A DNA stretch of 64,000 bases, from NCBI RefSeq assembly GCF_905220415.1, contig NC_059547.1, positions 4,104,501 through 4,168,500 on the forward strand. The letters run 5' to 3'. The notes under the pieces are model-generated. The model was not told where the DNA came from, did not search any database, and saw only the letters and a list, made by a program, of their open reading frames with translations. Positions 36,732 through 50,800 of this stretch are shown here, piece after piece (within the stretch, counting starts at the first letter, position 1; the number at the start of each line of letters is the position of its first letter). Source of the stretch: Colias croceus. Taxonomy: Eukaryota; Arthropoda; Insecta; Lepidoptera; Pieridae. The position numbers were made by a program, and so were the translations under genes.

Positions 36732-39700
36732 GACAGACTAGAACGGTACCCCATAAGCTTGATGCTTCTAATATTTTCCAGATTAACCTCTGATATTTAT
36801 CATTATTACCTACGAATATATTTTAGGAGTGGTAATGTAATTATGTGCAATAATTATACTTGATCTATTAAACTAATATTTGTGTATTTATCTTATTGAT
36901 ATTTTAATGATTTAAGAATACATTTAAAAATATAACCTTATAAGTGTAGGTAACCTTAATTACATTAGTTTTTAATTTGTAATAATTTTCTCATTTGAAT
37001 AATTATATTTATTACTTGCCGCTCGCTCCATCCCCGGGTGTCAAGTCGTGATAAAAAATTAACAATCTTTAAGAATAATATAGCTCTCATTTGTTTTAAT
37101 AAATTTAAAGGTAAAATAGTACGTTACTAAGATAAAATAGTGAGTTTAAAACATACAAAAAAACTAAAAAAACTCTTCCTATGTATAATTTTATCCCCAG
37201 GGTAGAAAAGATATTATTAAAAGATACATTTTTTGACAGGTCTACTATTTTTTTATAATTATTATCAGCATAAAAAAACAATTCCGGTGTCAAAGACAAT
37301 AAATTCAAGTTAATTGGTCGTCTTTTTATAGATTCATCATTGCAGTCAATAAAAAATGCCATGGCCGTATGGTTTTTTGGAAACGACGTTGATAAGTAAG
37401 TACCAGTGAAGGTTTACTTGTTGATATCAGTACAATACCCTTTTAGGACAAGCTGTCGCATTGACATTGGCACTACACTCGTCCAGAATCAAGCCAACGC
37501 GAACGGACTGCACTGTTGCACATCAATTATCATGCTTAACATTAAGAATATTTGTATTTTCGCTTGTAATTTTATATTGAGAAAGTTATTACTGATCTTA
37601 ACACGACGATTAGGTATATATTTTATATATTTTTGAATAAGTATACCTACAAATTATGCAATTGCATTTTATAGGTACATGTTTGCTCTACGCTCTTTAA
37701 TCTCTAGATATATTGTAAAGATAATTGACATAAATCATTATCTAGTATATTATTGCACTTAACAAACGTCTTAAAAATAAAAATATTGTGTAATATACGT
37801 GGTAAAAAAAATCAAGAAACATAGCGTTCATAACTTCATCCCCCAATTGTTCGAAAAAGTAATATACTATTACATTGAAATGTGGTCGTTCACATCATAA
37901 GTTATTTCTTCTTCGCGTACTCGCATAAAATCTTAAACGCATATCGGCATTGAATACGACCGATTATATTCCAAGAACATTGCTCGCCTTGATATGGTCA
38001 TGATTTGTAATGGTGATTTAACTTTTTATCAATACACTCGCATGTGAACGAAATATAGGAGTGAGATTTTCCCAAGAGGAGGTCGGCTCCCACGCCACCG
38101 CCCGCCTTCCGTCTTCACCTCATGGACACAATAGCAACACGTTACTGCACACTTTTTCTTGAACATTGGTTTATATTACTCATTAACGCTCTATAAGAAT
38201 TCCTCGAAGCAATACACTCGTCTCGTTCTTGTATCTATAGAAACAAGATTTCTTCCGCGTATAATTTTTTCCAGATCTCCCGTCCTTCAATAGTCGACCT
38301 GGTCCGATTTTCATGTAGGACGCTTGAAAATGCATCAATGCAACTGAGCGAATAAATTCTTTTATAGTCAAGATTCAGACTGCCTAATTGTTTTCCGTGT
38401 TTTTAGTATTGTTCATTTTCAGAAAAGGAAATACCGACTCGCTGTTTATGCAGACGCGCTTTACGCGCGTACGCCAAAAACGTTTTCACTGGGAACTGTG
38501 CCATTTGGGTGCAGTAAAGGTGACAACCGACCGAGTTTCGAATATTTACGGCCATTTTAAAACGTCAAGACTATACAACATAATTCCTGACGAATTTGCG
38601 TTTTCTTCTTCGCAAAAACATGATAATTAGTTCCATTCAATGGAGTAACGTCCTCATTGAGGAACATTTTGAGAATAACGTTAAATTGTCTGTATTTTAA
38701 TTACATGGTGATTATGGGATGGTAGGCCGGAGTACATGCGGTGCCTTACTGAAGAGGATGGGGCCTTACGCGCGAACAAAGATTACCGTTGCATCATTTT
38801 TTCTTTATTTAATTCCGCGAAGCAGTGTAACGGTGTCGCGTCCATTTGTTTTGGTTCGTCACAGCGCGGCGCCGTGCTTCAATGTCGGCTACATTACATC
38901 GTATATTCAAACGGGTATTGTTATGTCATCCCACTTTATTCGGCGTTAGTCACGCATTAATGCTCTATTATAAAATATCAATCAAATGATATAATAATAT
39001 TTGTTAGCAGTATACAATATTTAATGCTCTATTAATGACTGTGCGTGAGAATCTACCTACTAGCACTCAGCGTAAAGAATTTGCCGACATGTCATTGTAA
39101 TGTGACAAGAGCTACATGCTCATTGCTCATACCTTTTACGCATTGCCTTGGATTATTTATCAAAACAAAACATGGATCAAATTATCAAAGAGAATCATTA
39201 TTATTTGACCTTCTATGTAAAACATTCTTTAAAGATACACATACCTAAATACATAGGTAAAGATATTAATAATGTTTGAATTATAACGGATCTTATAAAT
39301 CAACATTAACGTTCAGATTTCCGAATTTATTTGCTTCTATTGTCTTATAGCTATGCTATGCCTATATATATAAAAGGTTTTCACGTGGTGGGAATCAAAA
39401 GTCAAAACCGCACCCGCACACAACGCAGAAAACAGGGTTTCTATAGACTGCGGCAATATGATCCTTATTGATATAATATAGTAGGTATGCTTATGCAAAA
39501 ATTTCTATTTACCATACAATCTAATGTTGGAATTAATATACAGAATATCGACTTCATGTACGTCTCAAGTGTCACCTTATAAGGTCGTATGTGTAGGAGA
39601 GTTATGCGTAACGACAGGACAAGGCAAGCGACAGCGAGCAATGAAAGTGACAAGCGCGGTCGAAAGTGACTAGCTAGATTTATTTACACTTGTTCGAAAT

Positions 39701-42700
39701 AGACACAAGCACTTCTAAAACTGGTGACCATTTTACATGTGAGGCCCGCTCCGTTTCGCTATTAATACGCTAAGCGCGAAGACCTGCCTCCGTCTTCGGT
39801 GAACTGGAAGTTGTTCTCGGCAATCAACGGCAAATGAATTGTTGGCCACTGTTTCTTCCTACCTTTCTGTCGCTATGTCGTTCATACTTTTTACTTACGG
39901 TCATTGACCTGCGCCCTTTTTTAAACTCTTTGTTTGTAAGTAAATCAAACCACACGCGAGATGGGACTAAGTGCATTTTTAGGTAATGTTTACTGTAACA
40001 ATTTGTTGGATTTTGTATCTACGAATTTGATCTGTTGATTCAATGTTGTCACTAGCACAAACAGGAAATCGAGTTTCACGATATTTTCTGTTCGGACGAG
40101 GGGATATTAGATAAAGTAACATGTTTTCCGAGGGACCCAATGTGGACTCACTATTGCATTAAAAAGCTGATAAATGATATTCCAATATTGCTACAGCTTT
40201 TTTGTTCATATTTTTTATTCCACATTGAAATTAGCTTTTTTCATACTTATTGGCTGTTGCGTATAATTTATAGCATTTGCTACGGACGCGGAGTTTACAA
40301 ATTAAAGTTTTAACTTTTAACTGACCAAATTGTGTTACAGCAATCGCGATAAAAGTAAAAACGCACAAGATACAATTATCAAAACTATCGAGAGAGAAAT
40401 GGAATGTGTCCATGCAGTGAGATAATTTCGATTTCCTTTCATAGAAAGTAAGACTATTTTGATAGAGGCGGTGGGCTGTTAACGAGGTACGACTAAACCA
40501 GTCGATCGATTATCGTTTGGCCAGATAATCAATATCGAGTTTTTACCTAAACCTATAAGCCTTCCATCAAAGCCAAGTAATTTGTCATTGCTTCATAAAA
40601 CATTCCACGAACTCGCAATTAAGATACTAAACAGGTTTCATATTTAAATCGATCTAAATTTTCGAATTAAACATTAATTATCTATTTTATGTGCAAATAC
40701 GAGCTTTACTAGGACGTTATTTGGTTTTTTGGTGAATCGATTTATAGGCAAAATTTGATCAAATTGAGACTGAGTTTTATAGAACGCCGCAAGCACTGTA
40801 ATAATCGACTTAAATTGATATTAATCGATAGATTTTATATCCTCTTTCATATGATAGTGATCATCAACAAAAATACAGATCGCAATGAAGATGTTCATTC
40901 AGTTTTATATTTGAAACTGTGTAAGTACGTCAATTTCTCTAACCTTATCACGGTCTACTAATTTTAACTATTTGAAAATTGATCCAAAAACTCTCTTTAC
41001 AAGACAATTCTCTATACAAGTAACTGGCAATCATAAAAAAAATGATAAAAGAAATCTTTTTCAAATAATGAATTTAGATACCTACCTACAGTGACTTGAA
41101 TGCCAACCATTCTCATATCTACGTCTCTTAGACCCCTCTAGACCCCTCCATGTTATATTATTTATGTCCTCTAAGTCAACTTCGGTAACCTTTTGTCCCG
41201 AGAGTTCTCATTATAAGCCAAGTCTTGGAAATTTGTTGTGACGTACCTACGTAAATAAATTTGATATTATCTATTTAAATTATTTTAAATGCGAAATACC
41301 CCGTTTAATGTTAAGTTTTTTTAAAAGCACATCGCTACATATTAAAACATGAAAATCAATAACGCAGGAAATTATGCAAATATCTATCGGATATATCTTG
41401 AAGGGAATTGAGGACTAGATAGGTGTACCGAAATGGCGGGCACTTGTCTCAAGTGAACCGTTCTCGAACTTCAATAGCAGGCTTAACTTTTATTACCGAA
41501 GTCTATAAAACTCTAAAAGTAATAAAAAAGTACGAGACCTGTCTATGTTAATCTATTTACTTCTTATAAAACCACTTGCATCAATACTACGGTTTACAAG
41601 GAAATAAAGCCCTCATACATAATCAAATAAAATCCATTAATCTCTAATGAACTTTTTCTCCTAGGACTGAACAAATTGTATTTTTACTGTAATCATCGTA
41701 AAAATACTACCGTTGCACGCTCTCTGGGGGAAAATTTTCAGTCTTCCCCTCGTTTTATTTACTTTGCTCGTTAATGGGTCCATGCAAGACGGGAAATCAC
41801 CTGGAGTGAATGACCGCGTACGTATATAGCAGAGCAGAAAATCTCGCCTCTAGCTAACTTTTTCACAAATAAAATAACTTTTATTTTGATATAACACCTT
41901 TACAAACACTAATTAAAGTCATTGTAATAGAATGTGTAATTGTTTACAATATTTGAAGATAATATGATGTAAGTGATATCATAATAATAAGTAATCATAT
42001 AATGCCTGAACTTAATTCGAAGCAACAACTATCCCGTTACAATCGTAAACAATACCGACTATCTCATACATATCAACATCAGGCCGAATGAGCGATACAT
42101 TTTCATCGATACTCAATACCATTCAAATACCACGAACATCAGAAATGCAATACTTTGTATTACGTAAACAGGTAAAATAGGTGAAGGTTACATGACTGAA
42201 ATGGTCAACAAATGTTTCCAATATTCGTTAATTAAATATTTCGATAAACCAAAACTGTCGCTCGGTTATCAGGACTTCACTTAATTGAAATTTCGAAAGA
42301 GATGACGATCTCTATAGCTTTAATTTACACATAAAATACGATTGTTTCGTCAGTAATAATTTTCTACTCAATTTTCAAATGTTAATTGCCGATATAGAAT
42401 TTCGTTTAAATAAATGTTATTATTCCACTGTAAATCGAAACGACAATCTGTTTATTGATATTGTTTATTCGTTTGTTAAATTGTAGATTGTGGCATAAGC
42501 TTCCTCTTCGCTTTGACGAACCCTAAGCAGTCACGTCTATCAAATAAATATTCTATACTACGCACAACCGCCTTTCCGCACACAGATTTGTCAATTGTCA
42601 ATAAGTATGAGTGGCACACGTGCGATTGCCTTGAAAGTCCTTTACAGCTTTATACGCATATCTATACATATCAATTTTGCTGACGTTAATATACCTTGTT

Positions 42701-45280
42701 GCTAATCAAAAGATCATTAAATTGCAAAAAATAATCATTGTTTACGTCATAAAATGGGCCTACGTACATCATTTTATACGAATAAACCTCACCCACAATG
42801 ATGCTGTATGTCGTTGGAAGACAAAATAGAGTTTATTCAATCAATATTATTTCTTCAATAAATGAATCATAGAAAAATTGTATTATGACAAAAGAGATGA
42901 CCAAGCCAGACCTCGCACTAATAAAGACATTGTAGAAATGTCTCATTTGGAATAAAGCAAACAATAGACTCGATGTGTTCGGCATAGTGCTTTCCTTTCT
43001 ACCTTTTCCAAGAGTCACTGATGAATTTTCTTTTACAAGGCTTCAGGTACAATACGAACAAAGAATGACATTTCATTGGCAAGATAAATTACAATCCAGT
43101 ATTATTAATAAATATTGAAAAGATACGAAATATGAATCGAAAAGTTTTACGACGAAGCTAAGAAGAATTATAAAGAAATTAATCAATTAAAATGTAACTT
43201 TATACAAAGGTATGTAATTTGTTACGGTAACGCTCAATTATAAAATCTATGACGAACAAATCTCATTACTACTCTAGAAACCACTATAAATCAGTAGGTA
43301 ACTCTTCTTATGTAGAAAGCGCATTAACTTGTTTTGTTAATAAATTTAATTTGACAGTGTTAATAGCTTTTAAGATGCGTAAACATGACTAGATGCTAGC
43401 ATAATTTTGTAATAAATTTTATTGAGTACATGCTCATCCTTGCACGTTGTACATTTGTACTTCCTGCAGCATAAGACGTTCTTACGTCCTCATTTGTACG
43501 AATTCGTGCCAAATTATTAACGTTAGCGTTATTTTCCTATAGACACGGTAAAAACAGGTATCATAAATATAAATTTTGACCAGCGCATAAACCATCTTTA
43601 AAATAATATTAATACGTTTATTTCTGATACATTTAAACTATTGATTCTTTATTATTATCTCTTAACAAACGAGATCACTTCAGTTATAGCATAGTATAAA
43701 GAGAACATGGGAGCGACTGGTTATAGTCATATATTAGTTGTAATGAAATTTTAGACTGATATACATATTATATTAACGTCATTATTATTACAGTGCTCAT
43801 TTTCGAATCCCATATTTAAGTGCGTAAATATTTAGACAACCAAAAGATGCGATATATTATTCAACGTAGGTATAAATTATTTTATTTTATTTTACATTGA
43901 GAAGACAAATGAGATAATCTTGGCACACGCGTTCTAGCTTTTGATTCCCATCTGTTAAATCTTTTGGCTGGTTGTTACGTTTTATCTTGGATTTTATAAA
44001 TTTAATCGCTTTTGATAAAAGTTAAATGTTTATTGCGAAATAAAACTAAATTTTTCCGCAACTATTCTTAGTTGGTAGTAAAATAAACGGATATTACATG
44101 AATTATAATATTGAATTCAAAAGTAATTGGCAAAATTAAAATTGTAAATCGTCTAACGAACTCGAACTATACCTCATGATCTGTGTGGCATGATACATTT
44201 TATATAAACCTTGAATGAAACTACTTGGCCATTTTTTAAAGATCAATTGCCATTTAATAAAAAAAAACATATTTTAACATAACTGAATGACGGTATTTTA
44301 CCTCATAAAAAAGATTGTATAGCATTATAAATTGGATGTGCACACTGTGCACTAAGAAAACGCCATAGTGGTTCCAAGAAACAATATTTACTAATGAGAA
44401 AGTTTGAACTGTCTTTTTTTAACTAATTCCACTAATGCAGGTACAATGACATTAGAGTGAAAACAGGTCCAAGAATTCATTAACGTAACCTATCTTGTTA
44501 TCTTTATTGTTTCTATATTACCTAAAAGTCCAATGAGCAACCATCCTACAACATAATATTATAAACACGAAAGTATGTAAGAATGTATGGATGTACAATG
44601 AACATAATATACTTATTGGTAGAATAAAGACTATGTCGTATATACGATACCATCCGGAAACTAACTAGCTATAAGGAATTCGTTACATAAACAATATAAA
44701 ATTTTGCAGCATTTACTATAGAAAATCTTGTTACATTATTGTTCTAAAATATAAACATTAAAAATGAGATTAAGTTGTTAAAATAATTATGTGCTTTACG
44801 TTGCACAAGCATCTTGATGATTGACGGGTGCAGATTTACAGCTTCACGCTCGTATCCGGTTAGATAAGAGTTAAGATAACTGGAATTGTGATAAACAAGC
44901 TTTCCTGTTACACTCTTCACCTTAAACTACGTAAACTAGCCAAGTCACTGCTTATAGGTATTCAGTTTTATTTCGTATTTTTTAAATAATACACGAAGAG
45001 ACAGTGGGTTTTTAAATGGTTGATAGTTCAGTCTATGATTCGTTATTTTCATAATTACTAAGAAATACGAATTGCTTTTAATTTTTAATGTTATCTTTGA
45101 ATAAATCAGAATTTTCCATGCATGTATGTAAAATATATATGTATATACGAAATGTGTTAAGTGTATATTTTTTTGAATTATTAGTCGCATTCCATTTCTT
45201 ATTCATATAATGATCTGTGGCTATTATTAGTTGTAATTTCGAACAATAGAAAGTAAAGCCAAGTTCAGAGTAGCCACAAT
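36732..45280. other. Intergenic or intronic DNA, nothing recognised
   Basis: No supported gene. Moderately GC-rich patches occur near 38080-38110, 38440-38520, 38720-38890 and 39750-39830, the second and third with overlapping short frames that resemble nothing known. A CACTTG-tct-CAAGTG inverted pair lies at about 41442-41456. Confidence 0.5.
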
Positions 45281-45284
45281 GTCT

Positions 45285-45400
45285 CGTATTCGTAAAGGGC
45301 CATGCTAATGCGGAAGCTGCGACGTGACGTCCTGGCCGCGGGCGGAATTGTTAATGGTCTCATTTATCATTGCAGACGAAAGTGAAAACACAGCTACTGG
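45285..45400. promoter_or_regulatory. GC-rich regulatory-like block
   Basis: A block with cgacgtgacgtcctggccgcgggcgg, containing the bZIP half-site cluster ACGTGACGTC, is followed by a homeodomain-like AT-rich stretch (ttgttaatggtctcatttatc). It does not encode a convincing peptide. It may be an enhancer of the downstream plus-strand gene; this is inferred from composition only. Confidence 0.25.
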
Positions 45401-45703
45401 ACACGATTCAATGTGAACGCTGCTTTAGTTTTTTTCTTTGTCGCCGTATCGCAAATGTAAATATAGTTAGTGTATTGAGGTGACAAAGCACTGAATTCGA
45501 AAGCTCTCTGCGTCGAGTGTTGTATTTGTATTTTTTAACTTGTGCGCAATTAAATTTTTAATTCATACCACATGAATGCTAAATATTTATCAATGTGTAT
45601 GTTTTTTATATTAACATATCTGTTAGGTACCTATTTATTCATTCGTTCAACTTCACTGTAAAGTCCTTGTTCTATTTGATGCTTTTGATGTTGAAAGTTC
45701 GTA

Positions 45704-45766
45704 ACTATCGTATAGGAGTCCTATACGATAGTCTATCTTTGTCCTATAATAGGACAAAGGTTGTCC
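45704..45766. repeat. Cluster of three palindromes
   Basis: Palindrome 1 (45704-45732) has 14-bp perfect arms ACTATCGTATAGGA and TCCTATACGATAGT around one base. Palindrome 2 (45737-45759) has 11-bp perfect arms CTTTGTCCTAT and ATAGGACAAAG around one base. A third (GGACAA-agg-TTGTCC, 45752-45766) overlaps the second. All share the core TCCTAT/ATAGGA or GGACAA, so they probably arose from one another by local duplication and inversion. Confidence 0.8.
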
Positions 45767-47749
45767 AAAAGTTGTTAGTATTCTGTTCTCGAAACAAGGT
45801 ATTTCAGTTGAAATTTTTTGTTCTCATTCTTCAAAAGCTTTACTACAAACCGTGCAGCTAAAACATGAAAGTTTTAACAAAAACTACATCAAACTTGACA
45901 ACATGTGAAAATTCAATATTACTGATATCTAGACAAATAAAATACTTCTAACAATATTTCACTTCATAATAATAAAGGACTCATCCTCAGGAGAGATTTG
46001 TTGACAATTTAAAGTAACCTGAGGTGGTACCTACCTTTATGGTATAAAAATGTTCAAAAGTGAGAATAAGAAATATTATCGCGAAGAAAGTCATCGTAAC
46101 TCTGGACCTACGAATTGTTACCAATAATTATTGAAACCCTTACTTTCATTGTCCCCATAAGCGTTTATTTATTTCCTAAAATATCTTTCAGATTATGTCC
46201 CATACACTAAATTGTATATGCAATGTCGCGTTGTTTGTCTAGTGAAAGTGTAATTATGTACTTTTGTATTTATATTATTGCAGTACTCGAAATAAAGATC
46301 ACTAACCTCAAATTTACACTCAACAGGATTTATATCACAGCAGTTTTAATGTACCTAATGGTTATGCAGTAAACAGTCTCGTATTGGTTGTTATGAAATA
46401 GTAAAAGCGAATCGTGTATTGTTCTGTAATAGGTTCCTCCTATGAATTGCTAATGTCATTCATATAGGTAATCATAAATGTGACTCATATTTTTATTCAC
46501 GCATGATCAATTTGATCTACATCGGGATAAAAGCATTGGTTTAACTAGGTTAGAGTAAAGTGAAATTGAATTTATTAAACTGTTGATATTTTAAGAGAGA
46601 GATAACAATATAAGGGGAAATGTAAGTCATTTAATTGTAATTTCACATATTTGAATTCAATGTTGTCTATAGACTAACTTTAAAAATATCACCTTGTAAA
46701 ATCTATATATTATGTATAATGTTTTGTCGTATAACATGTTTTACGTCTGCATATTATGTTATGAAAAACAGCCTGACTCAAAAATCGTTTTCTACATCTT
46801 TTTAATGGTTATGATGTTATCCATCTTCAAAGACTACCGCAAACGTAACGGCTTTTAATTGTAGATAAGCTTACTAACCAAAATTAGCTTCCCATAACTG
46901 TCATCTGTTTTATACAATGTACAGTAATCATTCAAAAACCAACTTTACTTATTTTATAGTCTCATATTTGCGTTGTATGAATAATTACATTGAAAGATAT
47001 AAAACTGAGCCAACAATACGTATTACGTAGCAACAAAGTTAGTCCACCAAATTATTTTTACTTTTTATTCACGTTTATAAGGTATTTTGTGCTTAATCTG
47101 ATACAATAATACCCTACTATCAACCTACGACGACAAGTCTTGAGCCCTCGACGGCCGCGGCGCCAGTTGGCATTCTTACTGCGGGAGCAACTTTCATGAA
47201 TAGCTAACAGACTAGTTCAATGTACTGTCACAGTTAGATAAAGTTATTATTTTTTTATAAAATATACCAATACTATCAAAATCAGAATTTCCTTAAAATT
47301 TAAAACAGAAAAATTGTAGTTATAAACATGCTGTCTAACAATGTTCAAAAAATGAATTGTATCAATAGTGTTACAAATTGCACTGAACCTAGAACTAGTT
47401 ATACTGTATATTCCCAGCAGATTAACCAAATATGTACATTATTACTAATTGACATTGCGCAAGTTTGTTCGCTGCAAACCCATTAAGACACGGCTAACAA
47501 TCAACCTATTATTATTTGCCTATAAGGTGAAGTTGCAAAGCGCTATTCAAAAATATATTCTCACATAACTCAATTATGAACTATAAACGCAAGAAATAAA
47601 ATCGGAAAGAAAAATTCAATATGCAATTTGATGTATTTTTGCATTTCCGAGCAGAAATGTCTATCCGATTCGATTTATCCTCAAATAGATGTATAGAATC
47701 AATCTTCGTAGTCCCGCTCAGGGCAGCAGCAAACAAGAAATAAAATTAC
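45767..47749. other. Intergenic or intronic DNA, nothing recognised
   Basis: AT-rich. A GC-rich spot at about 47150-47190 (ctcgacggccgcggcgccagttgg) is the only compositional exception and might be promoter-like. Confidence 0.45.
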
Positions 47750-47813
47750 ATGGATCACAACAAAGTAACCTTTTTATTTGCTGTATTATGCTGCTCTACC
47801 ACACAAGTAGAAG
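47750..47813 (+). CDS. Candidate signal-peptide-like first coding exon
   Basis: An ATG opens MDHNKVTFLFAVLCCSTTQV, a short basic start followed by a hydrophobic run. The frame ends at a splice donor gaag/gtttgt after 64 nt, leaving phase 1. Joined to the exon at 52326-52396, and then to 57445, the frame stays open and in register with the secreted-protein CDS. That is suggestive but could be chance. The donor is not a strong consensus. An alternative is that it is unrelated intronic sequence. Confidence 0.25.
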
Positions 47814-50800
47814 GTTTGTAGATTGATTGATTAGACATTGAATTTAAAGCTGTTGTATGAACAAAAGTATGCGAAGTATGTCACACGTGGGTTTGCATTT
47901 AAATTTTATTCTTCAATTTTACTGTACATATGTATACAGATATATTTTGTGCTAAAATATTCACAACCTGACATTTATATGAATTTTTGATGGATAAATT
48001 ATTACTCGTCTCAATCAGCTGCGCAGTTAAGCTTGGACCCAATCGTATCTTAACGAACTCCAAGCTTATCGTTCTAAAATATCAACATATTGTTTTGCTT
48101 CGGAAAATTTGAAATGTCCGCGAGATCACAAACAATACCACATAATTTAAACAATTAAAACAATAACTGGGTCATTTGTATCAATTTAATATCAACGTAC
48201 ATCCAATGAGCCGTAATAATTGTGAACTGTGATTTATATTGCTTTTATAAGCGACATACGCAGTGCAATATTATACATTGAGGACGAGAAAAACGATCAT
48301 AATTTCTAGCGGAATGTAGAACTCTCTGCTCTTATCAGTAAGAACTGGTTACCCTGAAACTAATCGATTTCTTATCATTTACTACCTATTAGATGTTTTT
48401 AATGATCGCTCTCATTTACTCAAATGAACGTAGATTCCGTGTGTACCTTTTTTACATCTTTATCAGTTGGCCTTTAGCTCTTGAAATTTATCATTTTAAT
48501 TAACAATGAGAATATTAGTATTGGCAAGATTAACTATTTGAACTTAATAATTTATCTCGTTACGTAAAGATCACTATTATAGTAATATCGCTCAATGGCA
48601 ATAACATTAAAGATAATGATAAATACGAGTTAAATAGACAAAACACTTCTGTTTTCCACTAGTGTATTAGTTGATTTCGTGATGGAACAAGCAATGTTCT
48701 CGTGGATTTGTCAGTGCTATCAACGAGTTACCGAAGCGTGGCAGAGAACAAGAACAAAACTATTTCATCTAAACGAAAAACATCAACTTCAATAGACGCT
48801 AAACTCTTTTCAAACATGAAAGGTAAGGTGGGAATATAACCTTCGAATACTACAAATATCGTTTTAGTAGAGCTTCAATTACATTAAGATTAGATGTGGA
48901 CATGCAAGTTTCCTCACTCAGAAGTAATCTAACCGTAAACAATTCATACCTTTGCCCTAACTGGACGGCGCATATATGCAAACATTTAACGTACGTCTGA
49001 GTAGAAGGAAGGCTTTAATATTCACAAAATTCATACAAACAAACAAGTAATCATATTCACAAATGTATTTTGTTCCATCGGCAGAAATTTGCACACAATG
49101 TTTTGAAATACCGCTCTCAATGTTTTGCTTTCACGGCTCATGCCTGGGAATAACACGGTAATAACACACTTCAACAATTATTGTCTATTCTTTAATTTTG
49201 ACACACAGTATGTAAGTACACTAGATTGATAAAATAAATTTTCATCCTGAATGTTTATTTATAAATAATAAACAGAAGAAAGCAAAGCTTAGCACCGCTG
49301 TGTGGTTAATATCGCTTATGCAAATAGCTGCTCTGAGAATATTACTTCTATTAGAAAAAGGATCAGGCGAATGTATGAATTCAAATGTTATTTTCATATT
49401 ATCTTCACATTATTCCCCGGAAGCGGCACGTCATCATAACTAAAGATTAATCGCTTTTAAATAAAAACATCCGTATTTGTTCAGTGTGGTGGGTTAGAGC
49501 CTCCCTTATCCTAGCCCTTGTATGATAACGATTAACGATTATTTTATTACGAAAGATATAAAATGATACCTTTTATTTTCCCTCATTTGTTTAAAATTAT
49601 CATTGTATACTGCACACTCGTAACCTACTAAATTAGGTTAACAAATAACAGGACAAACGTAGTACCGTTACATGATTTAACTCTTTCAAATAAATATTAA
49701 GGAATATTTAAAAGGGTTTCGTTTAAATTGTGAAAGTATGATAAAAAATGAATCAACTATGTTAGATGAAACTATAATGGGTACGGTCTACAAAGATACT
49801 TGCAAAAATTATGATGATTTGGGACTTTTTCCCTTTATCTTCTGCGTTGGCATAGAAACTATGTTTAACAAACATTTCCAGTAAATTAAGCCCAAGAGTA
49901 TTGACATCAACTCAACTATGTCAAACAGATAAAATAACATTTACAAAAACCAAGCAAAAACACGTGTTTTATAAATATTTGAATACCTATATCCAAACAA
50001 TGAATCGAAATTAAGTAGGTAACGATTCAGTTCGTTCATATCGTGACAATATTAATTAATCAAAGTCATAACTAATCTGATTGAAACACATTGAAATAAT
50101 AATTTAATTCAAATGTGAATGATATGCCAGTTTATAATGCGCAACGTAACTGTAGTTATGAGTGCAAAATTTAAGTTTCACGTAAACTTTGGGACTTAAG
50201 AGCAGATTAAGTTTGTAACTAAACTTTTAAGGTGTGAAAACGATATTCAAAGTATCACGGGTGTACCGTGTATATCATATGGTTTGTTATGGAGTGGAGC
50301 ATAATTTCTCGGGAGCGGGTGCGCGAGCCATGTTTACCGTCCATACAAACCGATATTGACATTCTCTTTGTCTACTAAACGACGGCTTATCCCTTTGTGC
50401 TGGTTTGCTTTTTAACTTAAAATTTTATCCATTTACTTATAATTAATAGTTGTTTGTTAATGTAAATTGCACAATATTTAAAGTAAGTAGTGTAAGTATA
50501 CTTACCTACATTGAATTTAAATCAGGAGTTAGCGTTACCTACGTTTTTAATTTATGTATCTAAAATAAATTCGTTATATGATCAAGAGCAGTTGTTGTTT
50601 TCAAATAATACACGAATAATTTTATAAAATATAATGTAGCTTTTCCTTAATAAGTTATTTTACTTATTGATGAAAAGCTATAATTTATAATGACCTATTA
50701 CAAATACCGCACGTGATTTTAAAAGCTACGGTGCCTGTTCTACGCAGAAACAGTCTCGCTAAATACAGCTGAATGTTTACGTTTCTATTGTTCCCATTGT

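Noticed and set aside
38388..38960. Overlapping short plus-strand frames in a moderately GC-rich patch
   Set aside because: Several overlapping frames of 74-80 codons, none resembling a known protein and none with clear splice sites; GC content alone explains the open frames.
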